A DNA stretch of 19,758 nucleotides from RYN-431 sp036388295 (GTDB lineage: Bacteria > Planctomycetota > Phycisphaerae > Tepidisphaerales > Tepidisphaeraceae). Position 1 is the stretch's first letter, and each line of letters starts with the position of its first letter. The position numbers and the translations under genes were made by a program. Location of the stretch: the NCBI GenBank assembly GCA_036388295.1, contig DASVSC010000306.1, forward strand, positions 1-19,758, in the 5' to 3' direction. This document shows, in pieces, positions 7,290 through 14,905 of the stretch. The notes under the pieces were generated by a model. It saw nothing but the letters and a program-made list of their open reading frames with translations. It did not search any database and was not told where the DNA came from.

Positions 7290-7318
7290 TTCAACGTCTG
7301 TTCTGTGATGGGTATACT
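7290..7318 (+). promoter_or_regulatory. Candidate promoter for the molybdenum hydroxylase operon
   Basis: TATACT (7313-7318) is a good -10 box. TTCAAC (7290-7295) is a weak -35 at 17-bp spacing. Predicted initiation near 7325 leaves a ~15-nt leader containing the AAGGAG ribosome site at 7329-7334. The spacing fits the chosen start codon well. Confidence 0.45.
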
Positions 7319-7328
7319 GAAGACCGCG

Positions 7329-7334
7329 AAGGAG
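7329..7334 (+). promoter_or_regulatory. Shine-Dalgarno site fixing the small-subunit start
   Basis: AAGGAG lies 5 nt before the ATG at 7340. It decides in favour of that start over the GTG at 7226, whose extra 38 residues do not belong to the ferredoxin-like domain. Confidence 0.75.
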
Positions 7335-7339
7335 ACGTT

Positions 7340-7825
7340 ATGGCCGACGGCAATCAGGTTACGCTCACCGTGAACGGTCAGGCCAAATCGGTGCCCGCGG
7401 CGCCGGACCGGCCGCTGCTGGAGGTGCTGCGCGAGAACCTGCGCATGTCCGGCACGCATTACGGGTGCGGCGCGGGCCAGTGCGGCGCGTGCAGCGTGCT
7501 GATCGACGGCCGCCGTGAGTTTTCCTGTCAACTCCAACTCTCCGACGTCGACGGCAAAAGCATCACCACCGTCGAAGGCTTGGCCAAAGGTGACACGCTG
7601 CACCCCGTGCAGCAGGCGTTCCTGGACGTGGGCGGCTTCCAGTGCGGCTACTGCACGCCGGGCATGATCATCACCCTGGTCGGCCAGTTGAACGAGAACC
7701 CGCAGGCGGACGACGCTACGGTGCTCAAGGCGATGGAGAACAACCTGTGCCGGTGCTGCGGGTACGCCAAGATATCCGAGGGCATTTGCAAAGCGGCCGC
7801 GGCCGCGCGCGGAGGTGCGCGATGA
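7340..7825 (+). CDS. 2Fe-2S small subunit of a molybdenum hydroxylase (IorA/CoxS type)
   Basis: A 161-residue iron-sulfur subunit that passes electrons from the molybdenum centre of its partner to an external acceptor. The N-terminal plant-ferredoxin-type domain (~6-80) has C43, C48, C51 and C63 in the pattern YGCGAGQCGAC...SC. The C-terminal four-helix domain (~85-155) holds the second cluster with C102, C105, C137 and C139 (GFQCGYCTPGM and NNLCRCCGYAKI). The family usually reads CRCGTY; here an extra adjacent Cys (C140) occupies the Gly position. There is no signal peptide, so export would depend on the Tat signal of the large subunit. The stop overlaps the large-subunit ATG by 4 bp. No FAD-binding medium subunit is present, which favours the isoquinoline-1-oxidoreductase-like two-subunit type over xanthine or CO dehydrogenase. 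The substrate is unknown. Confidence 0.92.
   Translation: MADGNQVTLTVNGQAKSVPAAPDRPLLEVLRENLRMSGTHYGCGAGQCGACSVLIDGRREFSCQLQLSDVDGKSITTVEGLAKGDTLHPVQQAFLDVGGFQCGYCTPGMIITLVGQLNENPQADDATVLKAMENNLCRCCGYAKISEGICKAAAAARGGAR
7811..7816 (+). promoter_or_regulatory. Shine-Dalgarno site fixing the large-subunit start
   Basis: GGAGGT lies 5 nt before the ATG at 7822. It supports this start over the in-frame ATG at 7642, which would add 60 residues read out of frame from the small-subunit gene. Confidence 0.75.
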
Positions 7826-9897
7826 CCGACGAACTGACCCGCCGTGAATTGTTGACCCTCCTCGGGGCCGGCCTGCTGGTCGCGATTAGCAGCGATGACG
7901 TCGACGCGCAAGTGCCGAGCGAACGCCGACTGGAACGGGGCGGCCCGCCCGGGCGGCCGCCGCAAACCGTTGCCACGCGGCTTCACCTCGCGCCCGACGG
8001 CAAAATCACTGTGATGAGCGGCAAAGTCGAAGGCGGCCAAGGGTCGCGGGCGCAAATCACCCAGGCCGCCGCCGAAGAACTGCGCGTGCCGGCGTCGCAG
8101 GTGCAGGTGCTGCTCGGTGATACCGACCTCTGCCCCGACGACGGCCCGACCGTCGGCTCGCACACCACGTCCCGCACCATCCCCAGCGTCCGTCAAGGTG
8201 CCGCCGCCGCGCGGGAAGTGCTGATCGGGCTCGCCGCCGCCAAGTGGGGAATCAGCCGCGACGGGGTCGAAGCGCGGGACGGCAAAATCAATAGTCCGGA
8301 CGGCCGCACACTCGCCTACGGCGATCTCGTCGGCGATGAACAGGCCCGCGCGTTCACCACCACCACGCCCGGGCAGGGCGTACAAGTCACACGCGTCGAC
8401 GAGTGGAAAGTCCTCGGCGTCACACTGCCCCGGCCGAACGGCCGCGATATCGTCGTCGGCAGTCACCGTTACCCCTCCGCGATCGAGCGGCCGAACATGC
8501 TGTACGGCCAGGTGATGCGTCCGCCGGCACTGGGCGCGAAACTGACCCACATCGACCTCTCCGTCGCCGGCGACAGCGTCGTGGTGCGCGAAGGCGATTT
8601 CGTCGGCGTCGCCGCCCCCATGACCGCGCTCGCCCGCCAGGCCGTCGAAACACTAGCCAAAACGGCGAAGTGGACGACAACGCCCCAAGTCGGCGCGGCC
8701 GAGGTGTACGAGCATCTGCGACGCACCGCCCGAGACCCTTCCGCCCTGACCAACCCGTTCGCCAGCGAGAACGCTTCGGCCGCGCACACGGTGCGGCGGG
8801 AATACCGCGTCGCCTACATCCAGCACGCGCCGCTGGAACCCCGGGCGGCCGTGGCGGAATGGGAAGGCGACAAGCTGACGGTCTGGACGGCCACGCAGAA
8901 CCCGACACGCGTCCGCGGCGAACTCGCGTCCGCCTTCGGCGTGCCCGTGCCGAGCGTCCGCGTCATCGTCCCCGATTTCGGCGGCGGCTTCGGCGGGAAG
9001 CACACCGGCGAATGCGCCGTCGAAGCCGCACGCATCGCCAAAGCGGCGGGGCGGCCGATCAGCCTGCGCTGGTCGCGCGAAGAAGAGTTCCAATGGGCCT
9101 CGTTCCGCCCGGCGGCCCTGATCGTGGCCGAAGCAGGGTTGAACCGTGACGGGTCGATCGCGTCCTGGATGTTCACGAACGTCAACAGCGGCGGCAGCGG
9201 CCTGGCGTCGCCGTACCGGTCCGCCAAGCGGCAGGAGAAGCACGTCGAGGCCGACGCGCCGCTCCGCCACGGCTCCTACCGCGGCTTGGCCGCGACGGCC
9301 AACCATTTCGCCCGCGAAACCTTTATTGACGAACTGGCCGAAGCAGTCGGCCAGAACCCGCTGGCTTATCGCATCGCTCATTTGGACGAACGTCGGATCG
9401 TCGACGTTCTGAAGGCCGCGACGGACGGCTTCGGTTGGGCCGAGCGTTACGCGCAGAAGCGGCCGAACGTCGGCGTCGGCCTCGCGTGCGGCACGGAGAA
9501 GGGGTCATTCGTCGCCGCCTGTGTCGAAATCGAAATCGACCCGGCCACCTCCGCCATTCGCCTCACCCGCATCCGTCAGGCGTACGAATGCGGCAAGATC
9601 ATGAACCCGGCCGGCCTGTTGGCTCAGGTCCAGGGCGGGCTTCTGCAGGGGTTGGGACCGGCGCTATGGGAAGCCGTGGCCTTCGAGAACGGCCGCGTCA
9701 CCAACGGCGACTTCGAACAGTACCGCGTCCCGCGCTTTTCAGACACACCGAAGATGGAGATCGACCTCCTCGACCGGCCGGACCTGCCGAGCATCGGCGC
9801 TGGTGAGACGCCGATCGTCGTCATCGCCCCGGCCATCGCCAATGCCGTCCACCATGCGACGGGCCGGCGCGTCCACGAGATGCCGATTCGCCTTTAA
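7822..9897 (+). CDS. Molybdopterin-binding large subunit of a molybdenum hydroxylase (IorB type)
   Basis: A 691-residue catalytic subunit of the xanthine dehydrogenase/aldehyde oxidase superfamily, of the isoquinoline-1-oxidoreductase beta type: a single chain without a separate FAD subunit. The N-terminus carries a twin-arginine signal (LTRRELLTLLGAGLLVAI, Arg7-Arg8), so the folded complex is probably exported to the periplasm. An aldehyde-oxidase-like region comes first (KVEGGQGSRAQITQAAAEEL...). The Moco-binding core follows, with FGGGFGGKH at 386-394 and LRWSREEEFQWASFRP shortly after. The C-terminal GAGETP places the catalytic base at Glu662. Length is close to the family norm. It is translationally coupled to the small subunit (ATGA overlap at 7822-7825). 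No cytochrome c or Moco maturation gene lies next to it in the window, so the electron acceptor and maturation factors are unknown. The substrate (an aldehyde or N-heterocycle) cannot be told from sequence alone. Confidence 0.9.
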   Translation: MTDELTRRELLTLLGAGLLVAISSDDVDAQVPSERRLERGGPPGRPPQTVATRLHLAPDGKITVMSGKVEGGQGSRAQITQAAAEELRVPASQVQVLLGDTDLCPDDGPTVGSHTTSRTIPSVRQGAAAAREVLIGLAAAKWGISRDGVEARDGKINSPDGRTLAYGDLVGDEQARAFTTTTPGQGVQVTRVDEWKVLGVTLPRPNGRDIVVGSHRYPSAIERPNMLYGQVMRPPALGAKLTHIDLSVAGDSVVVREGDFVGVAAPMTALARQAVETLAKTAKWTTTPQVGAAEVYEHLRRTARDPSALTNPFASENASAAHTVRREYRVAYIQHAPLEPRAAVAEWEGDKLTVWTATQNPTRVRGELASAFGVPVPSVRVIVPDFGGGFGGKHTGECAVEAARIAKAAGRPISLRWSREEEFQWASFRPAALIVAEAGLNRDGSIASWMFTNVNSGGSGLASPYRSAKRQEKHVEADAPLRHGSYRGLAATANHFARETFIDELAEAVGQNPLAYRIAHLDERRIVDVLKAATDGFGWAERYAQKRPNVGVGLACGTEKGSFVAACVEIEIDPATSAIRLTRIRQAYECGKIMNPAGLLAQVQGGLLQGLGPALWEAVAFENGRVTNGDFEQYRVPRFSDTPKMEIDLLDRPDLPSIGAGETPIVVIAPAIANAVHHATGRRVHEMPIRL

Positions 9898-9925
9898 GAC
9901 CTTTCGCGTCCATCGGCACGCTCCT

Positions 9926-9983
9926 CTTCAGCGGGCCTGTGATTCGATGCGCACTGAGACTGAGAAAGACAGGTCCGCTGAAG
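9926..9983. repeat. Imperfect inverted repeat upstream of hppA, related to the one at 13722
   Basis: CTTCAGCGGGCCTGT (9926-9940) pairs with ACAGGTCCGCTGAAG (9969-9983) with one mismatch over 15 bp. Its 16-bp core CTTCAGCGGGCCTGTG recurs exactly at 13738-13753. The flanks (GGCACGCTCCT on the left, CGAGCCCGCC on the right) pair only partly. It lies 28 bp after the large-subunit stop and may end that transcript. Confidence 0.65.
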
Positions 9984-10059
9984 CGAGCCCGCCGACGGAC
10001 GGATCGAACTACGAACGGCGCACCTGCTACCGTGTCTGCGGGTTCCGCTTAATCCGATT

Positions 10060-10087
10060 ATGACAATCCGCACGGGTGCGTTAGTAT
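10060..10087 (+). promoter_or_regulatory. Candidate hppA promoter
   Basis: ATGACA (10060-10065) and TAGTAT (10082-10087) are separated by 16 bp and resemble sigma-70 -35 and -10 boxes. The leader to the ATG at 10142 would be about 45 nt. It contains GGAG (10127-10130) inside a 10-bp palindrome GAGACGTCTC (10128-10137). Confidence 0.4.
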
Positions 10088-10141
10088 CCCCGCCTCGTTA
10101 AAGAAGGTTCCACGTCTGTTTCTCGCGGAGACGTCTCTATC

Positions 10142-12664
10142 ATGCATTGGATCCCACCCGTCGGGCAAAAACTGTGGGCCGTCGTCGCTCTGCTGGTCGT
10201 CGCCTGCCTTGCCGTTCCCGCGCACGCCAGCGAAGCCGACCTGATCATCCCGCGGCTGAATGACGTTCAATACTTCGGCGGCATCGGCGGCGGAACGCTG
10301 CTGCTGGCGGGTCTGGTCATCGGCGTGCTCGGCCTGATCTTCGGCCTGGTCGGGTTCAATCAACTGCGCCGCCTGCCCGTGCACCCGTCGATGCTGGAAG
10401 TGTCGGAGCTGATTTACGTGACGTGCAAAACGTACCTCGTCACGCAGGGCAAGTTTCTGATCGTCCTGTGGGCCCTCGTCGCGCCGTTGATCGCCATCTA
10501 TTTCGGTTTGTTCGTGACGGAAACGCCGGGGGTGACCCATTCGGTCGGGACCGCCGGCCGCGTCGTGATGATCCTGGCCATGAGCCTGCTCGGCATCGCC
10601 GGTTCCTGCGGCGTGGCGTGGTTCGGCATTCGCGTGAACACCTTCGCTAACAGCCGGGCGGCGCATGCCTCACTCGGCGGTCGGGGCTACCCGATTTACG
10701 CCATCCCGTTGCGCGCCGGCATCAGCATCGGCATGGTGCTGATCAGCGTCGAACTGCTCGTCCTGCTCGGCATCCTCCTGTTCCTGCCCGGCGACTTGGC
10801 CGGCCCCTGTTTCATCGGCTTCGCCATCGGTGAATCGCTCGGCGCGGCCGCGCTGCGGGTTGCGGGCGGCATCTTCACGAAGATCGCGGACATCGGCGCG
10901 GACCTGATGAAAATCGTCTTCCACATCAAGGAAGACGACGCGCGGAATCCGGGCGTCATTGCCGACTGCGTCGGCGACAACGCCGGCGACAGCGTCGGCC
11001 CGACGGCCGACGGCTTCGAAACGTACGGCGTCACCACGGTCGCCCTGATCAGCTTTATCCTGCTCGGCATCAAGGGCCACAACGTCGAGATTCAGACCAA
11101 GCTCTTGGTGTGGATGTTCGCCCTGAGTGCGCTGATGGTGCTGACCAGCGGGGCGGCCTACCTGATCAACGAAGCCGTCGCCAAACGCATGTACGGTTCG
11201 AAGCGCATCTTCGACTTCGAAAAGCCGCTCACCAGTCTGGTGTGGGTCGCGTCGGTACTGGCTCTGGTGACGACTTATTTGGTGTCGTACCTGCTGCTGG
11301 GCAATCTGGATGCCGCCAACAGCACGCTCTGGTGGAAGCTGGCGACGATCGTCGGCTGCGGCACGCTGGCGGCGGCCATTATTCCGGAAGTGATCAAAGT
11401 CTTTACCAGCACCCACTCGCGTCACGTGCGCGAAATCGTCACCGCCAGCCGTGAAGGCGGGGCGGGCCTGAACGTGCTGAGCGGTCTGACGGCCGGCAAC
11501 TTCAGCGCCTTCTGGGTCGGCGGTGTCGTCATCATGGGGCTGATGGCGCTGTCGTACTTCGTCAGTGGTATCGGCATGCCCGCCGCCGGCGCTACGGGCG
11601 CGACGGACACCAGCCTGAACAGCATCATGTACGCCCCGGCCGTCTTCGCATTCGGCCTGGTCGCGTTCGGCTTCCTCAGCCTCGGCCCGGTCACGATCGC
11701 CGTCGACAGCTACGGCCCCGTCACCGACAACGCCCAAAGCGTTTACGAACTGTCGCTGATCGAGAGCCGGCCGAACATCGTCGACGACATGCAGAAGAAC
11801 TTCGGCATGACGCCCGATTTCGAGCACGCCAAAGACCTGCTCGAAGCCAACGACGGCGCGGGCAACACGTTCAAAGCCACCGCCAAACCCGTGCTGATCG
11901 GCACGGCCGTCGTGGGCGCGACGACGATGATCTTCAGCATCATCATGGTGCTGACTAAGAGCCTGAGCGACCCCGTGGCCATCAGCAAACTGTCGCTGCT
12001 GCACGCCCCGTTCTTCCTCGGCATGATCGGCGGCGGCGCGGTGATCTACTGGTTCAGCGGCGCGAGCTGTCAGGCCGTCATCACCGGGGCCTACCGTGCG
12101 GTCGAATACATCAAGCTTCACATTCACCTCGAACCCGGCGCGACCAAGGCCAGTGAGGCCGACAGCAAAAAGGTCGTCGCCATCTGCACGAAGTACGCGC
12201 AGGCGGGCATGCTCAACATCTTCATCACGGTGTTGTTCATCACCCTGGCGGCGGCGTTCGTCGAAGAATACTTCTTCATCGGCTTCCTGATCGGCCTGGC
12301 AATCATCGGCCTGTTCCAGGCCATCTTCATGGCCAACGCCGGCGGGGCGTGGGACAACGCGAAGAAAATCGTCGAAGTCGAGCTGCACGAAAAAGGCACC
12401 CCTCTTCACGACGCCACCGTCGTCGGCGACATCGTCGGCGACCCGTTCAAGGACACCAGCAGCGTCGCCCTGAACCCGATCATCAAGTTCAGCACGCTGT
12501 TCGGGCTGCTCGCAGTCGAACTCGCGATCACACTCAAGGCGGCCGACGGCACGCCCAGCCCGATCCGGCCGATCCTGGCGGCGGTGTTCCTGCTGATCGC
12601 GCTGGCGTTCGTTTACCGGTCTTTCTACGGCATGCGGATCGGCTCCATGAAGGGCAACGCCTGA
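10142..12664 (+). CDS. hppA: Membrane-integral ion-translocating pyrophosphatase
   Basis: An 840-residue polytopic inner-membrane pump that hydrolyses PPi to drive H+ (or Na+) across the membrane. The three substrate/metal-binding regions are present: EDDARNPGVIADCVGDNAGD (264-283), VDSYGPVTDN (521-530), and NAGGAWDNAKK (732-742) with VVGDIVGDPFKDTS (760-773). The segment GNTFKAT (574-580) has Lys at the position where Lys versus Ala separates K+-independent from K+-dependent enzymes, predicting K+ independence. In canonical enzymes the first motif reads DNVGDNVGD; here Cys276 replaces the first Asn and SVGPTADGFETYG follows, so this is a divergent subgroup. The N-terminus looks like a signal peptide (cleavage near AHA/SEA), and the protein is longer than the usual ~670-770 residues. 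Start: ATG at 10142, with GGAG 11 nt upstream. It is followed after 25 bp by a DHH phosphoesterase. Confidence 0.95.
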   Translation: MHWIPPVGQKLWAVVALLVVACLAVPAHASEADLIIPRLNDVQYFGGIGGGTLLLAGLVIGVLGLIFGLVGFNQLRRLPVHPSMLEVSELIYVTCKTYLVTQGKFLIVLWALVAPLIAIYFGLFVTETPGVTHSVGTAGRVVMILAMSLLGIAGSCGVAWFGIRVNTFANSRAAHASLGGRGYPIYAIPLRAGISIGMVLISVELLVLLGILLFLPGDLAGPCFIGFAIGESLGAAALRVAGGIFTKIADIGADLMKIVFHIKEDDARNPGVIADCVGDNAGDSVGPTADGFETYGVTTVALISFILLGIKGHNVEIQTKLLVWMFALSALMVLTSGAAYLINEAVAKRMYGSKRIFDFEKPLTSLVWVASVLALVTTYLVSYLLLGNLDAANSTLWWKLATIVGCGTLAAAIIPEVIKVFTSTHSRHVREIVTASREGGAGLNVLSGLTAGNFSAFWVGGVVIMGLMALSYFVSGIGMPAAGATGATDTSLNSIMYAPAVFAFGLVAFGFLSLGPVTIAVDSYGPVTDNAQSVYELSLIESRPNIVDDMQKNFGMTPDFEHAKDLLEANDGAGNTFKATAKPVLIGTAVVGATTMIFSIIMVLTKSLSDPVAISKLSLLHAPFFLGMIGGGAVIYWFSGASCQAVITGAYRAVEYIKLHIHLEPGATKASEADSKKVVAICTKYAQAGMLNIFITVLFITLAAAFVEEYFFIGFLIGLAIIGLFQAIFMANAGGAWDNAKKIVEVELHEKGTPLHDATVVGDIVGDPFKDTSSVALNPIIKFSTLFGLLAVELAITLKAADGTPSPIRPILAAVFLLIALAFVYRSFYGMRIGSMKGNA

Positions 12665-12678
12665 CCGGGCCCTTTGGC

Positions 12679-12684
12679 TACAAT
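12679..12684 (+). promoter_or_regulatory. Candidate leaderless -10 box for the DHH gene
   Basis: TACAAT ends 5 nt before the ATG at 12690, within the 25-bp gap after hppA. No Shine-Dalgarno sequence precedes this ATG. The spacing fits transcription starting at or next to the A of the ATG. No convincing -35 box is visible. Confidence 0.35.
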
Positions 12685-12689
12685 CGGCC

Positions 12690-13700
12690 ATGCCTGACCC
12701 AGAACGCGGCGACGCGCCGTCCGCGAATCAATCCGAGGCCGTCGATCTTTTAGCCCGCGTGGCGGCGGCGGTGCGGTCGGCCCGGGTCGTCTGTCCGCAC
12801 AATGACGCCGACGGACTGGCCGCGGCGGCGATCGCCTTGCGGGTGCGGGGCGAAACGGCAGACGACGCTCTGCTGCTCCCACGCGGACAAAACCCGTTCG
12901 GACCCGACTTCCGTCCGCCGGCTGGCGAAGGGCCGGTGGCGATTCTGGATCAGGGCGTGCGCGATGTCTCCTACCCGGCCGTTTTCGTGGATCATCACGC
13001 CCCGGACGTTCCGCCAGAATTGTTCCAGTCTGCTACACGCGTTGTGCTGAGCGGCTTTGGTGAAAAAGCCGTGTCGACCGCCATTTTGATGGCCCGGCTA
13101 TTTCCCGAGCCCGAGTTCGCTTGGATCGCCGCCGTCGGTGCGGCCGGTGATTACGGCGACGACGGCCTGAAACGGCCGGAATGCGCGGGGGTGGTCAAAA
13201 GCCATGTGAAGAAATTGGTGCCACTGATCAACGCCCCGCGGCGGATTCCGGGCGAGGAAGCGGTCCGCGTCGCGCTGGCGCTACTCGTCGAACACGATTC
13301 GCCGAAGGCCGCGCTCGCGGACGCGCGAATCGAAAAACTGGAAGCGGCACGCACACGCTGGCGGGCGGCTTACGACGTGGCGGTGCGGTCCGCGCCGCGC
13401 GTGGCCAACCACGTCGCGCTGATCCGCTTCCGTTCCGATTGCCAGGTGCATCCGCTCGTCGCCCAGGCGTGGATGACGCGGCTCGCGCCCAAGGCCGTCA
13501 TCGCCGCGAATGACGATTACGTGCCCGGCTTCACAAACTTCGCCGCACGCGGCGGCGGGCCTGGAACGGACCTTCGCAATCTGCTCAAGACTGCATTGCC
13601 CGACGCCAAAGGCGAGTTCGCCAACGGCCACCCGCAGGCAACCGGCGGCAGCCTGCCGACTGCAGAGTTCGAACGGCTGGCGACGGCGCTGGGCTTCTGA
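12690..13700 (+). CDS. DHH-family phosphoesterase
   Basis: A 336-residue cytoplasmic protein of the DHH/DHHA1 phosphoesterase superfamily (RecJ, NrnA and related nucleases), which are Mn2+-dependent. Metal-binding motifs appear in order: HNDADG (37-42, motif I), Asp87 in ILDQG (motif II), VDHH (100-103, motif III) and GDYGDD (153-158, motif IV region). The C-terminal DHHA1-like part carries NGHPQATGGS (312-321), the GGGH-like substrate-binding turn. All expected acidic residues look intact. Substrate choice (single-stranded DNA, nanoRNA, cyclic dinucleotide) cannot be read from sequence; the small size without an OB domain argues against full-length RecJ. It follows hppA by 25 bp on the same strand and may be cotranscribed or use its own TACAAT box. 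A functional link to a pyrophosphatase is not obvious. A long inverted repeat starts 21 bp after the stop. Confidence 0.85.
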   Translation: MPDPERGDAPSANQSEAVDLLARVAAAVRSARVVCPHNDADGLAAAAIALRVRGETADDALLLPRGQNPFGPDFRPPAGEGPVAILDQGVRDVSYPAVFVDHHAPDVPPELFQSATRVVLSGFGEKAVSTAILMARLFPEPEFAWIAAVGAAGDYGDDGLKRPECAGVVKSHVKKLVPLINAPRRIPGEEAVRVALALLVEHDSPKAALADARIEKLEAARTRWRAAYDVAVRSAPRVANHVALIRFRSDCQVHPLVAQAWMTRLAPKAVIAANDDYVPGFTNFAARGGGPGTDLRNLLKTALPDAKGEFANGHPQATGGSLPTAEFERLATALGF

Positions 13701-13721
13701 TCCGTTTGCGCGACCGGCATT

Positions 13722-13803
13722 CACGGGGCACGGCCCGCTTCAGCGGGCCTGTGTGTCCTGCCACAGTCCCGAATAGGCCCGCTGAAGCGTGCCGTGCCCC
13801 GTG
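13722..13803. repeat. 29-bp inverted repeat (one mismatch) after the DHH gene
   Basis: The left arm 13722-13750 and the right arm 13775-13803 are reverse complements over 29 bp with a single mismatch, separated by 24 bp. The left arm contains its own small hairpin (CCCGCTTCAGCGGG), so the design is nested as in REP/BIME elements. It shares a 16-bp core with the repeat at 9926. It may end transcription from the hppA-DHH side before the sulfate-binding-protein gene. Confidence 0.8.
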
Positions 13804-13889
13804 GGCGTGGCTGATCTGCTCGACACGCCCACCCGCCGCCATTGACCCGGGCCGGCCACGCCGATACCAAAGAGGGCCTCAACCGCTTC

Positions 13890-13895
13890 AAGGAG
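13890..13895 (+). promoter_or_regulatory. Shine-Dalgarno site fixing the sulfate-binding-protein start
   Basis: AAGGAG lies 8 nt before the ATG at 13904, where a signal peptide begins. The in-frame start at 13706 would read through the inverted repeat and is rejected. Confidence 0.75.
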
Positions 13896-13903
13896 AACCC
13901 GCA

Positions 13904-14902
13904 ATGCGCCGCTTCATGCTTGCCATCACCGCCGCCGTTAGTGTCGCCCTCGCGCACGCCTCTGTCGCCGCCGCGGCAGAACTGACGTTTGTCAGCTACG
14001 CCGTCGCCAAGCCGGTCTACGCGAAAATCATTCCGGCCTTCAAAAAGCAGTACAAGGCCGATACGGGCGAGGACGTCACATTCAAAGAGTCGTACGGCGC
14101 GAGCGGTGCGCAGACCCGCGCGATCGTCGGCGGCCTGGAGGCCGACGTGCTGGTGACGAACGTGCAGGCGTACGTCGACCCGCTCGTCGAAGCCGGCCTC
14201 GTCAGCGCCGATTGGGCCAAGCGGCTGCCCAATGGTGCGTCGCCGGCGTCATCCGTCATCGCCATCGTCACCCGGCCGGGTAATCCGAAGAACATCAAGA
14301 CCTGGACCGACATCACGGCCGACGGCATTCAGATCGTCGCCATCAACCCGAAGACCAGCGGCAACGCCCGCTGGGGCGTGGTGGCCGGCTACGCGGCGCT
14401 GACGAAAACCGCCGACGCCAAGGCCGGCGAAGATTACGTGCGCGGCTTAGTGCGTAACACCAAGACCTTGGTCAGCGGCGGCCGAGAGGCGACTGACGCG
14501 TTCGTAAAAAATCGCGTCGGCGACGTGCTGCTGACGTTCGAGAATGAGGCCAAGTTCGCCAACAAGGTCGGCGGGCAGGACCTGCCGTACGTTTTGCCGG
14601 AAACGAACATCCGCGTCGACTTCCCCGCCACGGTGATCGATAAGAACGTCGACAAGCACAACACCCGTAAGGCGGCCGAGGCGTTCGTGAAGTTCCTGTT
14701 CAGCGAAACCGCTCAGGTCATCTATGCCGAGAACGGCTATCGCCCGTTCGACGAAAAGGTGGCGGCACGCTTCGACGGCGAGTTCGCCAAGATCACCAGG
14801 CTGCTGACGATCGAAGACGTCGGCGGCTGGTCGGCCGTCGATAAGGCGCTCTTCGCCGACGGGGCCTTGTATGATCAGGCCCAGCAATCGGGTAAGAACT
14901 GA
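13904..14902 (+). CDS. Sulfate/thiosulfate ABC transporter substrate-binding protein
   Basis: A 332-residue periplasmic binding protein that delivers sulfate (or thiosulfate) to a CysTW-type permease. A signal peptide spans ~1-25 (MRRFMLAITAAVSVALAHAS, cleavage near AAA/ELT). The mature protein opens with the Sbp/CysP signature TFVSYAVAKPVY. The anion-binding loop SYGASGAQTRAIVGGLEADV is at 63-82, equivalent to SHGGSGKQ in Sbp. NPKTSGNARW (148-157) and VDKHNTRKAAEAFVKFL near the C-terminus are also family marks. Length matches the family. It is the first gene of a three-gene operon; the permease starts 3 bp after its stop. Tungstate/molybdate binding proteins are related but lack this set of motifs. 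Sulfate versus thiosulfate cannot be separated from sequence alone, so I give no symbol (sbp or cysP). Confidence 0.9.
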   Translation: MRRFMLAITAAVSVALAHASVAAAAELTFVSYAVAKPVYAKIIPAFKKQYKADTGEDVTFKESYGASGAQTRAIVGGLEADVLVTNVQAYVDPLVEAGLVSADWAKRLPNGASPASSVIAIVTRPGNPKNIKTWTDITADGIQIVAINPKTSGNARWGVVAGYAALTKTADAKAGEDYVRGLVRNTKTLVSGGREATDAFVKNRVGDVLLTFENEAKFANKVGGQDLPYVLPETNIRVDFPATVIDKNVDKHNTRKAAEAFVKFLFSETAQVIYAENGYRPFDEKVAARFDGEFAKITRLLTIEDVGGWSAVDKALFADGALYDQAQQSGKN

Positions 14903-14905
14903 TCC

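Noticed and set aside
7642..7821. Upstream start for the molybdenum hydroxylase large subunit
   Set aside because: It would read the small-subunit gene in another frame and hide the Tat signal; GGAGGT at 7811 supports the ATG at 7822.
7648..8550. A 300-residue minus-strand open frame opposite the hydroxylase genes
   Set aside because: Antisense to two conserved, motif-rich genes; Arg/Gly/Asp-rich composition without any recognisable fold.
10670..12691. A 673-residue open frame on the minus strand opposite hppA
   Set aside because: It is antisense to a clearly conserved gene. Its product is dominated by Asp, Arg, Gln, Glu and His, as expected from reading the complement of a high-G+C membrane-protein gene, and shows no domain.
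13706..13903. Upstream start for the sulfate-binding protein
   Set aside because: It would translate through the 29-bp inverted repeat and precede the signal peptide; AAGGAG at 13890 supports the ATG at 13904.
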